Assembly (NCBI GenBank): GCA_963924555.1
Contig: OZ004595.1
Location: forward strand, 372,001 to 436,000
DNA length: 64,000 nucleotides
Direction of reading: 5' to 3'
Origin: Crambe crambe
Lineage: Eukaryota; Porifera; Demospongiae; Poecilosclerida; Crambeidae
Shown here piece by piece: positions 8,560 through 19,871 of this stretch. Both the position numbers and the translations under genes were made by a program. The notes under the pieces were generated by a model. The model was not told where the DNA came from. It worked only from the letters and a program-made list of their open reading frames with translations, and made no database searches. Each line of letters opens with the position of its first letter. Within the stretch, counting starts at the first letter, position 1.

Positions 8560-11500
8560 TTACTGTTCTTCCGGGTACATCTCATTGATGAGGTGACCAT
8601 ACTTCTCTGCAACAATCTTGCGCTTCAGTTTCAGAGTGGGAGTCAACTCCCCACCCGACACAGAAAAGTCACGACACACTATCCGAAATTTCTGCAGTTG
8701 AAAGAAGCAAAGTATTTCTATAGGGAGAATCGAGTTGTGTTCCATTGAATGCAAGTTGTTGGAGGCCTTTCTGTACAAGCCTGACAATAGTCTTATTGAC
8801 CAATTCAATCAATGAATTCAATGAATGATGAACAGTAATCCTTCACATGATTCGTGTGGCTAGGACATCATAATATCATGTTTTCTAACATGAGAGTCAT
8901 ATGTTAACTTGCCTGTATCTTGGTAGCCCTGGATACACACTCTTTGTTGGCACAGGCCATGCCATCAGTGATGTACTTGGTAATGATGGGATCGGCAGCA
9001 GCCTCAGTGGTGGTTGTGGCTGTAGAACCAAGCTCTTGTAGGATGGAAAGAGCCAGTGCATCCAGCTGCTCAGTTGGTCGCAGTTCAGAATCCAACTGCA
9101 GGAAATTATAACAGTGTACATGATACATATAATCTGAGGGGAGAAGATGCATAGACACTAGGCAAGTATTAACAGAGTTGCCATCAGCAGGAACAATAAG
9201 TATGCATGTCATAGCAACGCTCTATCCTTCCCAAGTCATCACTGGCAACTATTCATACTTACAGTGGAACCTCCAAATAATGGACATACTTGGGACCCAG
9301 TCCATTGTAAACCTCTGTTTTGCATGGAGTAGATATTATACAAAAAGGTACTCTTGGATCGTCCTTTCTTGAGAGGTTGCTCCCTGAGTGTCCTTTATCA
9401 GAACATACCTCTGACTACAGAACCACACTTGAGCCCTTACCTCTGCTCTGAGGGTGACCAGCATGGTGAGATACTTCTGCCTGTCTCCGATCACCATGCA
9501 ATTGCTAAGCAGCTTCATCTGATCCAACATCCGCTCCTCAATTGGCACAGGGGCAACGTTCTCTCCGCCCCTGGTAATCAACAGCTCCTTGATGCGACCG
9601 GTAATAAAGAGATAACCTGAAAGAAGAAGAAACTATGCTTTGTGAAAATTAAGGAGAAGTCAGAGAACATACGTACCATCCCTGTCAACCCTGCCAATGT
9701 CCCCAGAATGGAGCCAGCCGTCCTCATCGATAGCTTCCTTTGTCTTTCGCTCTTCATTGAGGTAACCCATGAAGACGTGACGTCCCCGGAAACAGATCTC
9801 TCCATCTCCATTGGCATTGGGGTTCTCTATCTTCATCTCTGCACCAGCCATAACTTTACCAGTTGACCCTGTCTTATAGTTCCCTGCAAAACACGAGCAA
9901 GAACAGGATAAAAAAAGATCAAGAGATGTCATTTCAGAGGTAATCACCAATGAGAGAGAGAGTCTGAGGGCCAGTTGACTCAGACATGCCGTATAACTCA
10001 TAGATGGGAAAATCAAACTCCAGGAAGAAATCCAAGACTGATCTGGCAATGGGAGCAGCTGCTGTTCCCTGCATGGAGAAGAGATAAATTTTTCATGTAA
10101 AAAAGTGGAACGATTATTGTTACTTACAGCAACTTTGCAGCGATCTAGACCCATTTTTTCTCTCAAACCTTTGAAGACGATGCTGAAAAGAGATGATTTT
10201 GGTTGCAATTGTGGTGGTGATATAAGAAAAAACACACATACTTGTTGGCCAGCCAGTAGCCCCAGGCCACAGGTCTCCCACTCTGCCTATTCAGACTGGT
10301 TTGTCGTCCTATCCCCTAAAGGAAAGGCATATGATGAGAGAACTTAATGGACCATTGGATCCTGGTCTCCTGAGGCCACTTGGTCCTTGGTCCACTAGAC
10401 CAAAAGATTGTATAAAAAAGAGGAAAGGACTTACCCTTGCTTTTGTCATGATGGTTTCCTTGATGCCAGACACTTCTCTTAGTGTCCCATCAATCTTGTC
10501 CTTAAACTTTTCCCACACTCGTGGGACACCGACAAATACTGTCGGACGGACTTCCTGATTTACAAAGAGGATGTCATGATCATGTGACAGACATGTGACT
10601 ATCACCTAACCTTCAGAGTCTCTATTAGAGAGCCCTTGAGAGCATCAGGTTGAGCAAAGTGGATCGTATGTCCAGAATGTAGGGGAGCGTGTATATCCAG
10701 CATCTGAGCTGCCACATGACTTAGCGGCAAGTAACTGATCATGTGATCCTCCTGTAATTACATCTTCAGTAAATAATTAAGTATTTATTAAGGGGCTGGT
10801 AATTATAGGGACTGGTAATTATAGGGGCTCACGTGCTACTATCAGAAAAAAATTAGAGTGTTAAGATTTAACATTCATCGAATTCACTCAGTGAATCTTA
10901 TAAGTCATCATTAGTAGCTGCAGCCCCTCCCACTATCCAACCAATCCCTCCCATGACGTATGTACACCTCACATACCGCTCCTAGGCCATAGAGCAAAGA
11001 GCAAACGGCAGCTGTCCACGTGAAATTATCGTGACTTATCATCACCCCTTTAGGGTTACCAGTGGTCCCTGAAGTATAAATGAGTGCTGCACAGTTCCCG
11101 GGCTTCTGGCGCTCTATTCTCCACTGCACTTCATAATCTGGAACGTCCTATTAAGGTCAAGAAGTGTATATTTAGTAACAGTCATTGATGCTATATTTAA
11201 ATCTCTTGGGGAAGAAAGTGCATCTATTGTTACACCTAACCATCAAACAATGAGGGAAGATAGTGGAAGTATCAACACTACTCCAATCTAACCAACACTG
11301 CCAGCTGAAGGTCAAGGTGACTTGGACTAGGTTGGTATATGCCTTAAACCCATTATACTGTGCCCTGTACCTTACCAACTAAGTACATAGGGTAAAGGGA
11401 GTTGGTAAGGGCACAGTATATGGGAGTTCATGGAAAATAGGTAAGTCACCTTAACCTTTTGAATAGCTGGTTCCTGCAGTGTTGGAGTAAGTACCAACCT

Positions 11501-12832
11501 AGCCCAAGTCACCTTGACCTGGTTGGTTGTATTGTAGATACTTCCACTATTCCCCACCATATTGTGTCCTGCACTTTACCAACTCCTTCCATAACCATTA
11601 TATTCCTTTACCAACATTGAACTCCCTGCCCTACCTTGCCTATTTCCATGAACTCTCTCCATGAGATGACTCCTTGGTCTTGCTGCTCCTGGTCCACAGG
11701 TTCTGGGGAATACTGTACAATCTTCTTCAAGTGTGGCAGTCTGTCTCGTACCTGTGGACACAGAAAAACAAACAAATGATTCCACTTTAACAGACTGGTC
11801 CATTTCCCACTGATGAGGCCAAAGGGTTTCCCAAATTAAAAGGGCCCACCCCTAACTTAGAATGCTGACATACCTGCAAGATTTTTGCAATTTGGACTTT
11901 GTTTTCAGCAAAGACGATGTTGGCAGAGCAGTTATCAGCTACAAAGTGACAGGCTTCAGGGTTGTTCGTTGTGTATATGCCACAGCCAATTCCACCTGCC
12001 TAGGACAGAGGGAAAGATATGCATTATAAGTAGAACCTAATAGAGGAAATCCGAAAGATGATTCCCAAAAAGTGCTTTATCCGGACGTCATCTGCAGTGA
12101 TACGCATTCTTTAGGCTCCATTTACAACAAAACATTCTGGAACAAATGGGTCGACTAACCCAGTAGAGAATAAACAACCTCTGTGTGTGCTTAGGGTAGC
12201 TAAACCCTTCAAGAGACTTTGATCTACAGAATCCTGACTCTCTACACTACCACAAAGCTTCTCTTTGATATGGTCAATAACCACAGGTGGAATTATGACA
12301 GGTGGAATTATGACAGGTGGACAGTATTGAGAATTGATTTATAATTCACACTTCAATTTTGTAAAAAAATTGTCTCCTACACTTCAAGGATTCAAGTGTC
12401 TGCAGCTTACCATGATTCCACCAATATAAGAAATGAACCACTCAGGGGCATTGAAGCCAAGCACACAGACTCCATGAAAGGGCTCCACCCCTATTCGTAT
12501 CATGGACTTGGCAGCTGCTGCAATATCTCTGTAATACTGTAACCATGTCCATGTGATCCAAGATCCATTGCGCTTGATGCGAAGGGCTGGCTTGCTGGAG
12601 TACTGCTTCACAGTACGTTTGAGAGCTTCACAGACAGTAGTGGGAGGCACAGAAGCAGGACCAGACAGTGTAGTCTGGAAAAAAATAAAGATAGTTATTG
12701 GGTAGACTAATTAGCCTAAGGCATGCTGGCATGCAGCTGCATGATATTAGCTTGCTACAGAAACAGCTTACTACTCACTTTCAGGTTAATCTCGGCGTCT
12801 ATCTCCGTAGTCCAATGTTTTGTAGTAGGCAT
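8560..12832 (-). CDS. ACSBG: Bubblegum-type very-long-chain acyl-CoA synthetase
   Basis: Fourteen exons read in phase give 645 aa, close to the family length. Exons: 12779-12832, 12411-12674, 11874-11999, 11635-11751, 10977-11147, 10611-10751, 10435-10554, 10242-10308, 10128-10182, 9948-10068, 9677-9883, 9441-9616, 8909-9095 and 8560-8691. The enzyme activates long and very long fatty acids to acyl-CoA through an acyl-adenylate. Visible motifs are the AMP-binding P-loop [13 protein letters not shown] (residues 211-223), the adenylate-forming GWLHSGDIG motif, and [15 protein letters not shown] followed by the family's C-terminal domain. The NFTWTA segment after the P-loop and the GENVAP(V/I)PIE motif favour ACSBG over ACSL. 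The protein is probably cytoplasmic or membrane-associated. Its promoter is shared with AP3D1, 162 bp away. Confidence 0.93.
9260..9403. mobile_element. MITE-like element, copy B
   Basis: In the ACSBG intron between the exons at 8909-9095 and 9441-9616. It starts TACAGTGGAACCTCC and contains AATGGACATACTTGGGACCC, which is nearly repeated in copy C at 50052-50153. Terminal ends are imperfect. Confidence 0.45.
11250..11560. repeat. Large imperfect inverted repeat in an ACSBG intron
   Basis: The left arm (about 11250-11340) contains ATAGTGGAAGTATC and AAGGTCAAGGTGACTTGG. The right arm (about 11490-11560) contains their reverse complements, CCAAGTCACCTTGACCT and GATACTTCCACTAT. A nested inner pair, TATACTGTGCCCTG...TTACCAACT and GTTGGTAAGGGCACAGTATA, lies at about 11350-11430. 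As RNA this intron could form a long hairpin. It may be a decayed foldback or MITE element. Confidence 0.75.
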
Positions 12833-12994
12833 GATTGCTGCAATGGAGTCACCTTCGCTGCAATATTTATATGATGCCAATGAGATCACGTGTAGATAAT
12901 GAATAGAGTCACATGGTCGGCGACATATCCAAACATAGGAAATTTATTTTATTCTTGGGTGAAACGGGGGGACCCTTCTTTTTGAAGTGTCAGG
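12833..12994. promoter_or_regulatory. Divergent promoter region of ACSBG and AP3D1
   Basis: Only 162 bp separates the two start codons, and the genes point away from each other, so both 5' UTRs and core promoters must lie here or overlap. No clear TATA box seen. Position inferred from gene layout only. Confidence 0.5.
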
Positions 12995-15900
12995 ATGTTC
13001 GAGAAAACTTTGAGTGATCTGGTCCGTGGAATAAGGGCCCACAAGGCCAATGAAGTAAGTCTAAATACTATCCTACTATATACCTTTCTCTCTCTCTCTC
13101 TCTCTCACTCAAGCTAGCTCTCTCTAAAAGAAGCCCCCTCTCCTACCATTTTAAATAGCACATTGAGACTTTAAGCCTTATAGAGGTGTTATCTCCTTTC
13201 TGACTACCAAAAGCAATTTTGATATGCCCCTCCCACTTTTCTTGCCATTTTCCCTTTGACCACACTCTTCCCTGATACACCTCTTTTCCTCTCTTGCCTG
13301 TAGCACCAGTACATTTCCCAGTGCATGACGGAGATAAAGAAGGAACTGAAGGTGGAGAACCTGTCCATAAAAGCAAATGCTGTCTCAAAGCTTACTTATG
13401 TGAGTTCTGCCAAAGCTTAAGTTTGTGCATGTGGCATGAATTCTTTCTTTGACTTCCAGCTGCAAATGCTCGGTTATGACATATCGTGGGCTGCGTTCAA
13501 CATCATTGAAGTCATGAGTTCAACCAAGTTCACTTACAAGGTATGCCAGTGTGTGGTAGTTTGAGTACTAGTGATGGGTTGTAAACATAATGTGGTGGTT
13601 CCAATAATAAGGATTCAGTTTGGCTTCATGAACAGGTGTTAGGCAAAAGGTCCTATACTGGTATTAGGTAAAGGGTCGTAAAGGAACCTGGTGTTAGGTA
13701 AAGGGTCATCATGATAGTGAATTAAGGGGTCTATATAGCTCCATTACACCATGACTGCAGCGTGTTGGATACTTGAGTGCTACCCAGTCATTCCATGACG
13801 GGCTTGATGTGGTGATGCTGACTACCAACATGATTCGGAAGGACATCTCCAGCCATAACCAGTATGACTCCAGCCTTGCCCTCAATGGTCTAGCTTGCTT
13901 CATGACCCCTGACCTTGCCAGGTACAGTAAAGCAATGATTTATTGGTAATCTTTCAGTAATCTTGTGGATTCTTGCTTGCAGGGACTTGGCTAATGATGT
14001 GTTGTCACTTATGAGCTCCAGCAAACCATACCTAAGGAAGAAGTCCATTTTGGTCATGTACAAAATCTTTCTCAAGTTCCCTGATGCATTGCGTCCAGCT
14101 TTTCCTCGACTAAAAGAACGTCTGGATGATCCAGACTCAGGTAAATTTAAAGTCATGGTGTCCTTTTTTTGTAATCACGTGATTTACTTCATTGTAGTCA
14201 TGTGATTTATATCCTGTGCTTCTTTTTAATCATGTGATAGTGTGATTTATATCCTCCATAGGTGTCCAATCAGCTGCAGTGAGTGTGATATGTGAACTTG
14301 CCAGGAGAAATCCACGCAACTACCTCTCCTTGGCCCCGACCTTCTTCAAACTCATGACCACATCCTCCAACAACTGGATGCTCATCAAGATCATCAAACT
14401 GGTGGGTGTGGCTTTGAATAAACCACACCTACTAATTATATCATTTTCTCTCTCTCTTTCTCATAACAGTTTGGAGCTCTCACTCCTCTGGAGCCTCGTC
14501 TCGGAAAGAAACTGGTAGAGCCCCTGACTAATCTGATCCATAGCACCACGGCCATGTCCCTCCTCTACGAGTGCATCTGCACAGTTGTTTCTGGGATCCC
14601 CAACCACTCTGCCTCCGTGCAACTCTGTGTCTCCAAGCTACGCCTCTTCATTGAGGATGCCGACCAAAACCTGAAGTACCTCGGGCTCCTTGCAATGGCA
14701 AAGATCCTTCAGTACCAACCAAAGATACTTGCCCAACACAAGTGAGTGAGGGCTATAGGGTTATGCCTTACTAATGACAGAGATTTTTAATATCTTGACT
14801 CTTTCAGAGACTTGATTGTGGAGTGTCTTGACGATCGTGATGACTCCATTCGCCTGAGGGCATTGGATTTGATATCTGGGATGGTGTCCAAGAAGAACCT
14901 GATAGAGATAGTGCGGAAGCTCATGTCCCACATGGACTCCTCAGAGAGCTCCAGTAAGTGTGTTAGGGAGCTTAATAAGGGGGAGGGGGAAACCAGAGGT
15001 GTACACCACATTGTATGCACCTTAAGGTTCTACCTCAAGTACCGTCTGAGTCACCCTTTTGACTGGAATAGAACAGATTATTTCACTTGCCATTCCTGCA
15101 GGTTATCGGGATGAAGTTCTCTCCAAGATCATCTTGATGTGCTCACAGAGCAGCTACCAATACATCACCAACTTTGAGTGGTGAGTGATGTATGTAATAC
15201 CGAAGCTTGCCTCAGGGGAGCATGTACGACACATGCATATGTCATGCACAACACATGCACATGTCGTGCACAACACATGCACATGTATGCACAACACATG
15301 CACATGTATTCACATGTACAAATATTCACATATACAAACACATTCATATTACGTACAACACGTGTATTTTAGGTACATCACAGTCCTTGTGGAGATGACC
15401 AAGTTTGAAGGGACTCACCATGGGAGGCAGATAGCGTCCCAGATGTTGGATGTCACCATAAGAGTCAAGGACGTCCGTCCATTTGCTGTCAGGCAGATGG
15501 TAAGTTGAAAAGTGTTGTATGTATGTTCATCTTTAGTATCTTCCTTCCTTCCAGGCCACCATTCTCGAGAACACTCACCTCTTCACTGGTAACACTCATA
15601 AGGATGGGATCTGTGAAGTGCTGTATGCAGCTGCTTGGATAGTTGGAGAGTTCTCCGAACACTTGACCGATTCTTCGGCAACTCTTGACTCGCTCCTGAA
15701 TCCCAAAGTAACGGCCCTTCCTCCTCACATTCAAGCCATCTTCATACAGAACATTGTGAAGTTGTACGCCAGCTTCCTGGTCAAAGCTGAAGCAGAGGTA
15801 CATAAGAGAAGGAGGGGTATGAGGAAAGAGGAAAATATGTTGTTTATTTGTTTGTTTTATGGTCAGGGTTCTACTGAAGTGGCTGAAGAAGTGGGTGCCA

Positions 15901-18900
15901 TGTTGGTGGAGAAGCTGCCAGTTTTCATCCAGAGTGGGGACTTGGAAGTGCAAGAGAGGGCTTGCTGCATCCTTCAGCTCATGAAGTACATTGTCAAGCT
16001 CCAAGCTAAAGGAGCAGCTGTTGCTGGAGAACTAGTGTCTCTCTTCGCTGGTGATCTCAACCCCGTGGCCCCCAAGGCACAGAAAAAGGTCCCAGTCCCT
16101 GAGGGGTAAGTGATCATGTAACTTGACGTAGTTGTCTAAATGCTTTACATGCATGCAAGCTAGATAGTCCCTTATACCCTCTATATGTCACTCTGACCAT
16201 CATGGAGACATAATCATGTGATCTCTGATAGAAGTCATGTGATTTCAATGAGTGTCACATGATACGTATTGAATTCTGCAGTTTGGATTTGGATAAGTGG
16301 ATTTACGAGCCTCCATCTGAGAGTGATGAAGATTTTAAGTCGGATGATTTTACCTTCATGATGACCTCCAACTCCACCGGAGCAAATGACTACACCTCTA
16401 ATCTCAATGGTCCTTCCTCTCATCGTCCCAAGAAAGGAAAGAAGAGGCGAGGGAAGAAAGGCGAAGATGACGATGAAGATGAGGAAATGGAGAAGGTGAG
16501 GGTAAAATGAAAATTGATATGCCTTCAACGTTACTAATAAGCGCTCATCTCTTTCCAATTGATGCCCACTATAATGTTGATTTCCATATATAGCGGCGTG
16601 AACAGCGTCGGCAGGAGAAGATGAGCAACCCTCATTACTTGAAGCCAAGCTCCAATAAAACCACTCCTGCCAAGTCCTTGGAATCAAACAGTTCGACCAG
16701 TTTGACTGGTAGTGTGGATGTCAGCAATATTCCTATCAACAAACTTGAACTTGGCACAGCACTCATTATTGGTGTGTGTGGCTTTGTAACAATGTGGATT
16801 ATCGTGTGATTGTCATATGACTGATTTCATTTAGATGAGCCGAAGTCTAAGAGCAAGAAGAAGAAGAAGAAACGTGGAAAGAAAGGTCGCCATGGCGATA
16901 GTGATGAAGAACTGGTGTCCCGGCCAAGAGTGAATGTTGGAGAAGGAGAAATGCCTGAGGGAGCTATGAGTTCTGGAGAGGAGAATGACAAGGTCAAAAA
17001 GAAACCGGTCGTGCCTGGCATTCCTGTCAAAGTGATGGAAGCCCTGGACCAAAACTTGGACATGTAGGCCTTCACCACTGCCTCACCCTCTCATTATGTG
17101 CAATTACTGTGTTAATAGGCCTCTCAGAGATGATGAGGTGTTGCCAGTTCGTCAGCACAGGACTGTACCTATTTCCCCACTGGAGACCAACGAGGAGGAG
17201 GAGAAAGAAGTGAGTTACTGAATATGTCCGTGAGCCGAGGTACTCCTCCCTTTTCAGGGGAAGAAGGAGAAGAAAAAGAAGAAGAAGAAGGGTAAGGATG
17301 AGGTGGAAGAGAAGCCATCCAAATCCAAGAAGAAGCGAAGTAAAAAGGCTACCTCTGAAGATGCGCCACCATTAGTCAAAGTAGAAGGAAATGAAGAGGA
17401 AGAAGAAGAAGGTGAAGCTCCTCCTTCAGAACCTGTTGTCAAAGAAGCCAAGAAGGAAGGTCTGTCATAGCCTGTTTACTTACCACTTCAGGTGATCCAC
17501 TGTCCCTCCTTCCCTCTCCTTCCTCCTTCTCTCTTCCCTCCCTCCCTCCCTCCCTCCCCCTTCCCTCCTTCTCTCCTCCACTGTCTTCCCTCCCTCTCTC
17601 TTCCCTCCCTCCCTCCCTCCTTCTCTCCTCCACTGTTCTTCCCTCCCTCCTTCTCTCCTCCACTGTCTTCCCTCCCTCCTTCTCTCCTCCACTGTCTTCC
17701 CTCCCTCCTTCTCTCCTCCACTGTCTTTCCTCCCTCCCTTCCTCCTTCTCTCCTCCACTGCTCTTGCTTCTCTAGGAGATTTGGATGATTTAGAGTTTTG
17801 GTTATCAACTACTGCCGCAACAAAAAGTCCTAGTCCAGCAGCAGCTGCCGGTGCTGCTGAAGAGACTCCAACCAAAGCTTCAAAAAAGAAATCTAAGAGT
17901 GCCAAGGAGAAGAAGACCTCTTCCAGTCCTGCTGCTCCACAAGTCAGTGAGGTGGTGGACCAGCCGCTTGTTGAGAAGGTCGAGGAGGAGGAACAAGAGG
18001 AAGAAGACGGGAAGAAAAAAAGGAAGAAAGGAGAAAAGGTGTGTGAGGAATGGCCGATAAAATGGGCTCTTTGGAACATTTTATCCTGAAATGTGTAGAA
18101 GACCAAGAAGGATAAGAAAGGGGGGAAGAAGTTAAAGAGCAAAGCAGCAGCTGTTGTGGAGGAAGAAGAGGTGGTACAGGAACCTGCTCAAGACGAAGCA
18201 GCTTCTGAATTACTTAGTCTTGATATTGGAACTAAATCCATCGAGGTGAGATGTTCTCTCTCTCTCTCTCTAATATTAATCATCGGCTTTCTCTGATTCA
18301 GCCTGTGTCAACTTTCAAACTTCTTGGTGAAGATGATAACATTAAGATGGTTAGTGAGTGATATTAAAGTATGCTTTATAAGATAATAATGGCTGTATGT
18401 TTGCTTGCATGATAGACGTATGAAGTGCGGGCTAACCCTCTGTATCAAGGTCAAGTCACTGTGGCTGTGATTTTCCAGTAAGTTTGTCATTGTGTTCTAA
18501 TAACCATATTTAACTATTTTTGTCACTTAATTAGAAACAAGACGCCTCATCAGATGATATCTTTGGACTTTAACGTTTTAGACTCTCTAAATACAAAACT
18601 CGAGCGTCCGGTAAGAAAGGTGATTAAAGAAAGGGATGACTAATATATATTATGTACATACAGATGGGAGCGTCAAACCATGATGTCGTCAAGGTCCCGT
18701 TCCAACTGCCTCCAAATATGGCTAATGAATGTCAGTTCACTTTCTATGTACAAAGCTTCCTCGTGCCCCAGAAATTGAGGGGTACCACCACTTACATGGT
18801 CAAGGTATGTATGTGTGAATGAGTCATGTGATACATTTTGTGATTATAATTTGTGTAGTCTGACTCGGGAACAACAGGAGATAAAGTGGACTTCAGGATT

Positions 18901-19563
18901 CACCTTCCATGCTCCGGCTTTGTCTGCCCAGTTCCTTGCGCTCAGTAAGTTCAGAAAATTGAAGTACCTAAGTAGCTATAGCAGAATGATCAATCACAAA
19001 CCACTCTTAAAGTAGCAATGTGATCTCACCCACATGATTTGATCTCACCCACATGATTATGCACGTAGGGATCGATTCTCTAGTCTTCTCAGTGGTGGGA
19101 CCCTCTGTGACACTCTGTCTATCAAGGTCAGTAAGCAGTTTTAGGAACTAGTGTTGAGTTAGTCGTGTTCAGCCACATTAGCTAGAGCTATCGCTCGAGT
19201 TAGGCACTTCTGTTTAGTGAAGTGACTAGTTGGAGTTCGTGATGATCTACATGTACCTACAAGTTAACTTACAAAATATAGTGCTTAGAGCTCCGTTACA
19301 GTATTAGTGAGTGATTTGACATTGAGGGATCATTTAAAACTAGTTTAATAACTGTGTAGGCTCCACTTGCTAACACAAGGGACTTTAAGACTGCCTTGAC
19401 AACCATTTCCACTCTGCTCCACTTGGTAATAGTGGAACACATAGAGGACAGTGCTTCTCTCTATGGCTCCTCCATAGCTGGACATCACATCTGTCTTCTC
19501 ATCAAAGCACAGGTGAGTCAGTGAAGAGGCAATCTTGTTTTCTTCTTTCTCGGGATGTTGGTG

Positions 19564-19628
<65 letters not shown>

Positions 19629-19712
19629 GAAGGATTACTGAGTGTCAATGCCAAAGGCAGTGAGTCACAACTTGTGGCCAACATCTTAGATGAGATCAAA
19701 ACTTTAGTGTGA
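12995..19712 (+). CDS. AP3D1: AP-3 complex subunit delta
   Basis: I read 27 in-phase exons giving about 1278 aa, slightly longer than vertebrate AP3D1. AP-3 delta is a large subunit of the adaptor that sorts cargo from endosomes/TGN to lysosome-related organelles. The start is at MFEKTLSDLVRGIRAHK, a classic delta-adaptin N-terminus. HEAT-like adaptin repeats follow, with strongly conserved segments such as LGYDISWAAFNIIEVMSS and LDLISGMVS, up to about residue 600. The signature GLDLDKWI is encoded at 16283-16306. A long Lys/Glu-rich, low-complexity hinge (16400-18150) is the part most unlike its neighbours. A C-terminal ear-like region follows, ending ILDEIKTLV at the TGA. The hinge introns are rich in pyrimidine repeats. 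The gene converges with the giant cadherin gene, with only 159 bp between stops. Confidence 0.96.
15232..15330. repeat. ACACATGCACATGT-type tandem repeat in an AP3D1 intron
   Basis: Alternating ACACATGCACATGT-like units fill much of this intron. It is a purine-pyrimidine alternating sequence of the kind that can adopt Z-form DNA. Confidence 0.75.
17490..17775. repeat. Pyrimidine-rich minisatellite in an AP3D1 intron
   Basis: Tandem units containing CCCTCCCTCCTTCTCTCCTC and CACTGTCTT, about 29-50 bp long, fill the intron before the exon that starts at 17776. It provides an extended polypyrimidine tract. The open frames through it on both strands are low-complexity artefacts. Confidence 0.9.
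19566..19619. repeat. (CT)n microsatellite
   Basis: About 26 CT units just before the last AP3D1 exon, acting as its polypyrimidine tract. Similar CT/GA tracts lie at about 13087-13107, 18252-18272, 42956-42990 and 54920-54963. Confidence 0.95.
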
Positions 19713-19807
19713 AAGGGCACTTTGTCACAGATAGCAACAAGAAAATTGTTTTATTTAGAGAAAGTGTTGTAATGTTAATGACTGTTGTGTTCAAATATTT
19801 TTTAAAT

Positions 19808-19813
19808 ATTAAA
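19808..19813 (+). terminator. Possible ATTAAA polyadenylation signal of AP3D1
   Basis: ATTAAA lies about 96 bp after the AP3D1 stop, the best candidate in the 159-bp convergent gap. Confidence 0.4.
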
Positions 19814-19865
19814 AATGTGTTCAATAATATTGACAATAGTATAACAAATGTAGCTAAAGGTTCGT

Positions 19866-19871
19866 TTTATT
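19866..19871 (-). terminator. AATAAA signal directly after the giant cadherin stop
   Basis: The minus strand reads TAA (19872-19874) and then immediately AATAAA, so the 3' UTR is probably only tens of bases. Confidence 0.55.

Noticed and set aside
17480..18142. Open minus-strand frames of 106-220 codons rich in Glu/Arg/Gly
   Set aside because: They are translations of the pyrimidine minisatellite and Lys/Glu-rich coding sequence of AP3D1 read on the other strand; no independent gene signal.
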